Position numbers and translations under genes: made by a program. A stretch of 10,096 nt of DNA from Thermoplasmatota archaeon (GTDB lineage Archaea > Thermoplasmatota > Thermoplasmata > Thermoplasmatales > Thermoplasmataceae): the NCBI GenBank assembly GCA_023379345.1, contig JAMCUV010000059.1, positions 1 through 10,096 of the forward strand. The letters are read 5' to 3'. Shown in pieces: positions 8,066 to 10,096 of this stretch. Position 1 is the stretch's first letter. The number at the start of each line of letters is the position of its first letter. Below the pieces are notes generated by a model. It was not told the origin of the DNA. It saw nothing but the letters and a program-made list of their open reading frames with translations, and searched no databases.

Positions 8066-8080
8066 TTAAATAATAATTTA
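8066..8080 (-). promoter_or_regulatory. TATA-like box for the surface-protein gene
   Basis: Read on the minus strand this is TAAATTATTATTTAA, the most AT-rich stretch of the gap between the small acidic gene and the surface-protein gene. Its centre is about 24-27 nt upstream of the TTG codons at 8049 and 8046, so transcription would start at the coding start itself. The two ends (TAAAT and ATTTA) form a short dyad, probably a consequence of the base composition. Confidence 0.5.
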
Positions 8081-8096
8081 TGGTACAAACTGCACA

Positions 8097-8255
8097 TCAG
8101 GAGAATTCTTCCTGCAGCTCAATCATCACCATGTTCAGAACCTCCTCGAATGTTACCCCGTTGTATTCCCTGAGTCCCCCCATCTCTGTCCTGAGCTTGG
8201 CGACAAATTCGTCATCTTCCTTATCAAATTCAATGTTGCAAATAAGCTCCTGCAT
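8097..8255 (-). CDS. Small acidic protein of unknown function (52 aa)
   Basis: A short open frame of 52 residues that reads like a real protein although it is easy to miss. It starts at ATG 8255 and ends with TGA at 8097-8099. AGGTG (8262-8266 on the minus strand) lies 6 nt before the ATG, a good Shine-Dalgarno position, and a TATA-like ATTTTATTAG is further upstream. I count 14 acidic residues (11 Glu, 3 Asp) against 4 basic ones. The likely secondary structure is a short strand (ELICNIEF), a helix (about DDEFVAKLRTEMGGLREY) and a second helix (TFEEVLNMVMIELQEEF). Strand-helix-helix order is that of ribbon-helix-helix proteins, but the strong negative charge speaks against simple DNA binding and no toxin-like partner is next to it. 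A GTG three codons upstream (8264) is an alternative start. I do not recognise the family. It has its own signals between the PaiB-like and surface-protein genes. Confidence 0.68.
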   Translation of the reverse strand: MQELICNIEFDKEDDEFVAKLRTEMGGLREYNGVTFEEVLNMVMIELQEEFS

Positions 8256-8261
8256 AAAATA

Positions 8262-8266
8262 CACCT
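8262..8266 (-). promoter_or_regulatory. Shine-Dalgarno AGGTG for the small acidic protein
   Basis: AGGTG on the minus strand sits 6 nt before the ATG at 8255. It is the best ribosome-binding match in the window at a normal spacing, and it is the main support for treating the 52-codon frame as a gene. The last bases also form the GTG that could be an alternative start. Confidence 0.5.
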
Positions 8267-8287
8267 GATTCGGGAATGTCCCTCCCC

Positions 8288-8297
8288 TAATAAAATT
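8288..8297 (-). promoter_or_regulatory. TATA-like box for the small acidic protein gene
   Basis: ATTTTATTAG on the minus strand is centred about 38 nt before the ATG at 8255. Transcription would begin near 8267, leaving a leader of about 12 nt that just contains the AGGTG site. The match is modest, so this is tentative. Confidence 0.4.
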
Positions 8298-8383
8298 TTC
8301 AGGTGGTGTAAGTATCCATGCCGCCGCAGGGGCAATACGGTGGTGGAAGAGATCAACACTATGGGCAGATCTGCACGGAGCCG

Positions 8384-8989
8384 TTACTGTTTCGGAACAG
8401 TCCTGCCGATGAGTTCCGCAATTTTAGCCTCATCCTGATTGCTGGAACGTGACAGGTGATCGATGACGCCAAGCCGGTCCGCCACACTGTGGTTCTGGCT
8501 TAGCTTGGCCTTGCCCCATATCCTGTCCACCTGGATCTTGAACCCCACTATGCCGGACATCATGTCCTGGTAGGGTTTCTCCCTGAGTCTTCCGGAGAGG
8601 GTAGAACCTGATTCATAAAAACTCACCATCCTTTCAAGCATTTTCGTGGTGTCATCACGACCGGTCAACCTCACATTGCCCTCCACGTGAACAGTGACGT
8701 AATCCCAGGTAGGCACCTGTCCAGGCTCCGCATACCACGACGGGGATATGTAGGAATGGGGCCCGCTGAAAATGACCAGCGCACGGGAATCCCTGATTCC
8801 TCGCAGCTGCTGATTCCCGGTGGCCAGATGCCCCCAGAGCACCAGAGGGTCCTCAGATGTGATGATGAATGGGATGTGAGAGGTCCTGAAACCTTCACTG
8901 TATGTGATCATTATCCCAAAACTGTATTTCCTGATGAATTCCATCATCTCTTTCCGATCGCTGATTGCAAATTCAGGCGGTATATACAC
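8384..8989 (-). CDS. PaiB-like FMN-binding split-barrel protein (pyridoxamine 5'-phosphate oxidase-like fold)
   Basis: A 201-aa protein of the PaiB family, flavin-binding split-barrel proteins named after a Bacillus subtilis regulator of protease and sporulation genes. The match runs end to end: MYIPPEF at the N-terminus, SHIPF (37-41), WGHLATGN (52-59), FSGPHSYISPSWY (74-86), PTWDYVTVH.EG (93-104) and near the C-terminus GFKI...WGKAKLSQN (149-166). PaiB proteins are usually a little over 200 aa, so this is full length. Regulatory function is known for few members; in archaea it could be an FMN-dependent reductase or a flavin-binding protein instead. I place the start at GTG 8989 because family members begin MY(I/V)P and because a TATA-like box lies about 29 nt upstream. 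An in-frame ATG at 9016 would add nine residues (ending ACF) but overlaps that box and has no upstream signal. The gene stands alone on its transcript as far as I can see. Confidence 0.9.
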   Translation of the reverse strand: MYIPPEFAISDRKEMMEFIRKYSFGIMITYSEGFRTSHIPFIITSEDPLVLWGHLATGNQQLRGIRDSRALVIFSGPHSYISPSWYAEPGQVPTWDYVTVHVEGNVRLTGRDDTTKMLERMVSFYESGSTLSGRLREKPYQDMMSGIVGFKIQVDRIWGKAKLSQNHSVADRLGVIDHLSRSSNQDEAKIAELIGRTVPKQ

Positions 8990-9011
8990 AGTGAAGCATG
9001 CAGTCCACCAT

Positions 9012-9024
9012 ATCATATTTTTCC
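9012..9024 (-). promoter_or_regulatory. TATA-like box for the PaiB-like gene
   Basis: GAAAAATATGATA on the minus strand is centred about 29 nt before GTG 8989. Transcription would begin within a few bases of that GTG, giving a leaderless message. The box overlaps the alternative ATG at 9016, which is why I prefer the GTG. Confidence 0.45.
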
Positions 9025-9055
9025 ATAGAATGATGAGGGTTCAGGCTTCTTTGCC

Positions 9056-9265
9056 TCAACGCAACGGGGCACAGAGTTTTGAATCTGCAGCTTCGCCTGC
9101 AACCTGCGCAGATGTTTGATCCCTGAACTCCTGCTCCGGCACAAGCATCCCGGATGTGTTGCTATCACTGTTGAAGCGTTGCAATTCAAGCGACTGAATA
9201 ATGAATGAGAAGTAAGCTGCCTGAGTGCCGGCAAGGTAAAATTGAGATGAAACTGCATCATTTAG
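9056..9265 (-). other. Unassigned open frame (69 codons) between the dehydrogenase and the PaiB-like gene
   Basis: The 282-nt gap between the dehydrogenase stop and the GTG of the PaiB-like gene holds no clear gene. On the minus strand one frame stays open from 9265 to a TGA at 9056-9058. It begins right after a TAA (9266-9268) and lies in the same frame as the dehydrogenase, just past its stop. The conceptual product is protein-like (segments QAAYFSFIIQSLELQRF and EQEFRDQTSAQVAGEAADSK) but has no ATG until well inside; a TTG at codon 27 and an ATG at codon 37 are the only possible starts. There is no promoter or ribosome site that I can see. It may be a decayed gene tail, perhaps from a transposon-encoded protein, or chance. 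A second frame here (ATG 9261 to 9013) is also open and less protein-like. Confidence 0.25.
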
Positions 9266-9271
9266 TTAACA

Positions 9272-10096
9272 TCAGTCAGCATTGAGATCGATCATGATCC
9301 GGCCCATGGACTTTTTCTGCTTCATTTCGTCAAATGCGCTGTTGATATCATCCAGCCTGATCTTCTCGTGAACCACCGCATGCAGTTTTCCCCGGGACGT
9401 CATGTCCAGCACCTTGCGCATGTCATTTCTGGTGGAACTTATACTTCCATGAATGGAGTTGCCCTTCAGGATTATGAGGCCAAGTGGCAATCCCACAGGG
9501 GAGGGATCAACGTTGCCAATCACAACCAGCCTGCCCCCTGTCCTGAGGCTCCTGAGGCTCTTGTCAAATGTTGGAAGTCCCACACTCTCCAGTGCAAGAT
9601 GTACGCCATCCCCGGTCTTTTCCTTGATCTCCTTATCAAAATTATTGCCACTCACCACAAGATCAGCCCCGGCCTTGTACAGAGGCTCTATCTTCCACTG
9701 CGAAGATGTTTCAGCAATGACATATGCCCCAAGAGCCTTGGCCATCTCCACCGCATGGACACCCACACCTCCGCCTGCACCGGATATGAGAACCCGCTGT
9801 CCCTCCTGGAGCTGCCCTACCCTGGCAAGTGCGTTGTAAACCATTCCTGTGACGCACGCCGCCAGAGACGCATCTTCGGGCCTGACATTATCCGGAACCT
9901 TCACCAGTGAGTTCTCATGGGCTATGACATACTTTGTATATCCGCCGTTCACGGCTTCTCCAAATGTGATCTTGTAGGGGCAGAGATTCTCGTCTCCCCT
10001 CAGGCAGAACTCACATTTCCCGCATGGGGTGTAAATGAGGCTTGCAACCCTGTCGCCAACCTTGAAGTCTTTCACATCAGGACCAGCCTTGACTAT
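9272..10096 (-). CDS. Zinc-binding MDR-type NAD(P)H-dependent dehydrogenase/reductase, acryloyl-CoA reductase-like, 5'-truncated
   Basis: The last 274 residues of a medium-chain dehydrogenase/reductase (alcohol dehydrogenase superfamily); the N-terminus with the catalytic zinc ligands lies beyond the right edge. The frame is open up to base 10096, and the GTG at 10075 is internal (it continues IVKAGPDVKDFKVGDRV). Visible: a structural zinc site C-x2-C-x2-C-x7-C (visible residues 25, 28, 31, 39), the hinge ACVTGMVYNAL, a Rossmann loop GAGGGVG (106-112), then ALGAYVIAETSS and KAGADLVV, and a C-terminal catalytic-domain half ending MGRIMIDLNAD. The stretches PTFDKSLRSL, GGRLVVIGNVDPS and LGLIILKG closely recall acryloyl-CoA reductases of Sulfolobales, which make propionyl-CoA with NADPH. 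That substrate assignment is from memory and other enoyl or alcohol substrates are possible. It is the farthest upstream of the minus-strand genes seen here; its promoter is outside the window. Confidence 0.88.
   Translation of the reverse strand: MVKAGPDVKDFKVGDRVASLIYTPCGKCEFCLRGDENLCPYKITFGEAVNGGYTKYVIAHENSLVKVPDNVRPEDASLAACVTGMVYNALARVGQLQEGQRVLISGAGGGVGVHAVEMAKALGAYVIAETSSQWKIEPLYKAGADLVVSGNNFDKEIKEKTGDGVHLALESVGLPTFDKSLRSLRTGGRLVVIGNVDPSPVGLPLGLIILKGNSIHGSISSTRNDMRKVLDMTSRGKLHAVVHEKIRLDDINSAFDEMKQKKSMGRIMIDLNAD

Noticed and set aside
8153..8359. 68-codon minus-strand frame overlapping the small acidic gene
   Set aside because: It overlaps the 52-codon gene in another frame, is rich in Ser, Arg and Leu without structure, and lacks the ribosome site that the small gene has.
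8687..9119. Plus-strand frames opposite the PaiB-like gene
   Set aside because: Both are antisense to a gene with end-to-end family motifs.
9013..9261. 82-codon minus-strand frame in the gap right of the PaiB-like gene
   Set aside because: Composition is not protein-like (scattered Cys, Arg and Ser), it has no upstream signal and it runs over the PaiB-like promoter.
9368..9910. 180-codon plus-strand open frame opposite the dehydrogenase
   Set aside because: It is antisense to clear dehydrogenase motifs; its product shows no family and an unnatural composition.
1..10096. CRISPR array, tRNA/rRNA genes, intact insertion sequence, toxin-antitoxin or defence operon
   Set aside because: No regularly spaced repeats, cloverleaf-like sequence, transposase motif or paired toxin was seen. 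The helicase alone, without defence-type partners, is better explained as the cellular Lhr.

Overview
The window reads as a chromosomal segment of an acidophilic, thermophilic archaeon, most likely of the class Thermoplasmata (Thermoplasma/Ferroplasma relatives). Supporting signs: archaeal TATA-like boxes lie about 25-35 nt upstream of starts with little or no leader, so several genes look leaderless or nearly so. AGG arginine and ATA isoleucine codons are frequent and base composition is moderate. There is a DUF763 protein, a very long Lhr-type helicase, a three-helix membrane protein paired with a tandem winged-helix regulator, and a sequon-rich anchored surface protein. The assignment rests on remembered family distribution and style, not on a marker gene. 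I see no rRNA, tRNA, CRISPR array or intact insertion sequence.

Left part, plus strand: a DUF763 gene cut by the left edge ends at 992. After a 111-nt gap with a clear TATA box comes one very large gene (1104-6248, 1714 aa) for an Lhr-family superfamily 2 helicase. Its first ~850 residues are the Lhr core. The second half is a long winged-helix-rich extension that appears to carry a duplicated 'winged helix + winged helix + beta domain' module. DUF763 has a helix-hairpin-helix-like stretch, so both left-hand genes plausibly act on nucleic acids.

Middle, plus strand: a two-gene operon with a 3-nt gap encodes an 89-aa three-helix membrane protein and a 169-aa tandem winged-helix regulator. The regulator gene's stop overlaps, tail to tail, the stop of a minus-strand gene for a secreted, C-terminally anchored, heavily sequon-bearing surface protein.

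Right part, all minus strand, read from right to left: a zinc-binding MDR-type dehydrogenase cut by the right edge (closest in my memory to the crenarchaeal acryloyl-CoA reductase group), a 255-nt interval with an odd open frame, a PaiB-like FMN-binding split-barrel protein probably starting at a GTG, a short acidic 52-aa protein with its own Shine-Dalgarno and TATA-like box, and then the surface protein. These look like separately promoted genes, not one pathway. Most of the window is ordinary chromosome. The best candidates for something undescribed are the duplicated C-terminal module of the helicase, the membrane/regulator pair, and the small acidic protein.
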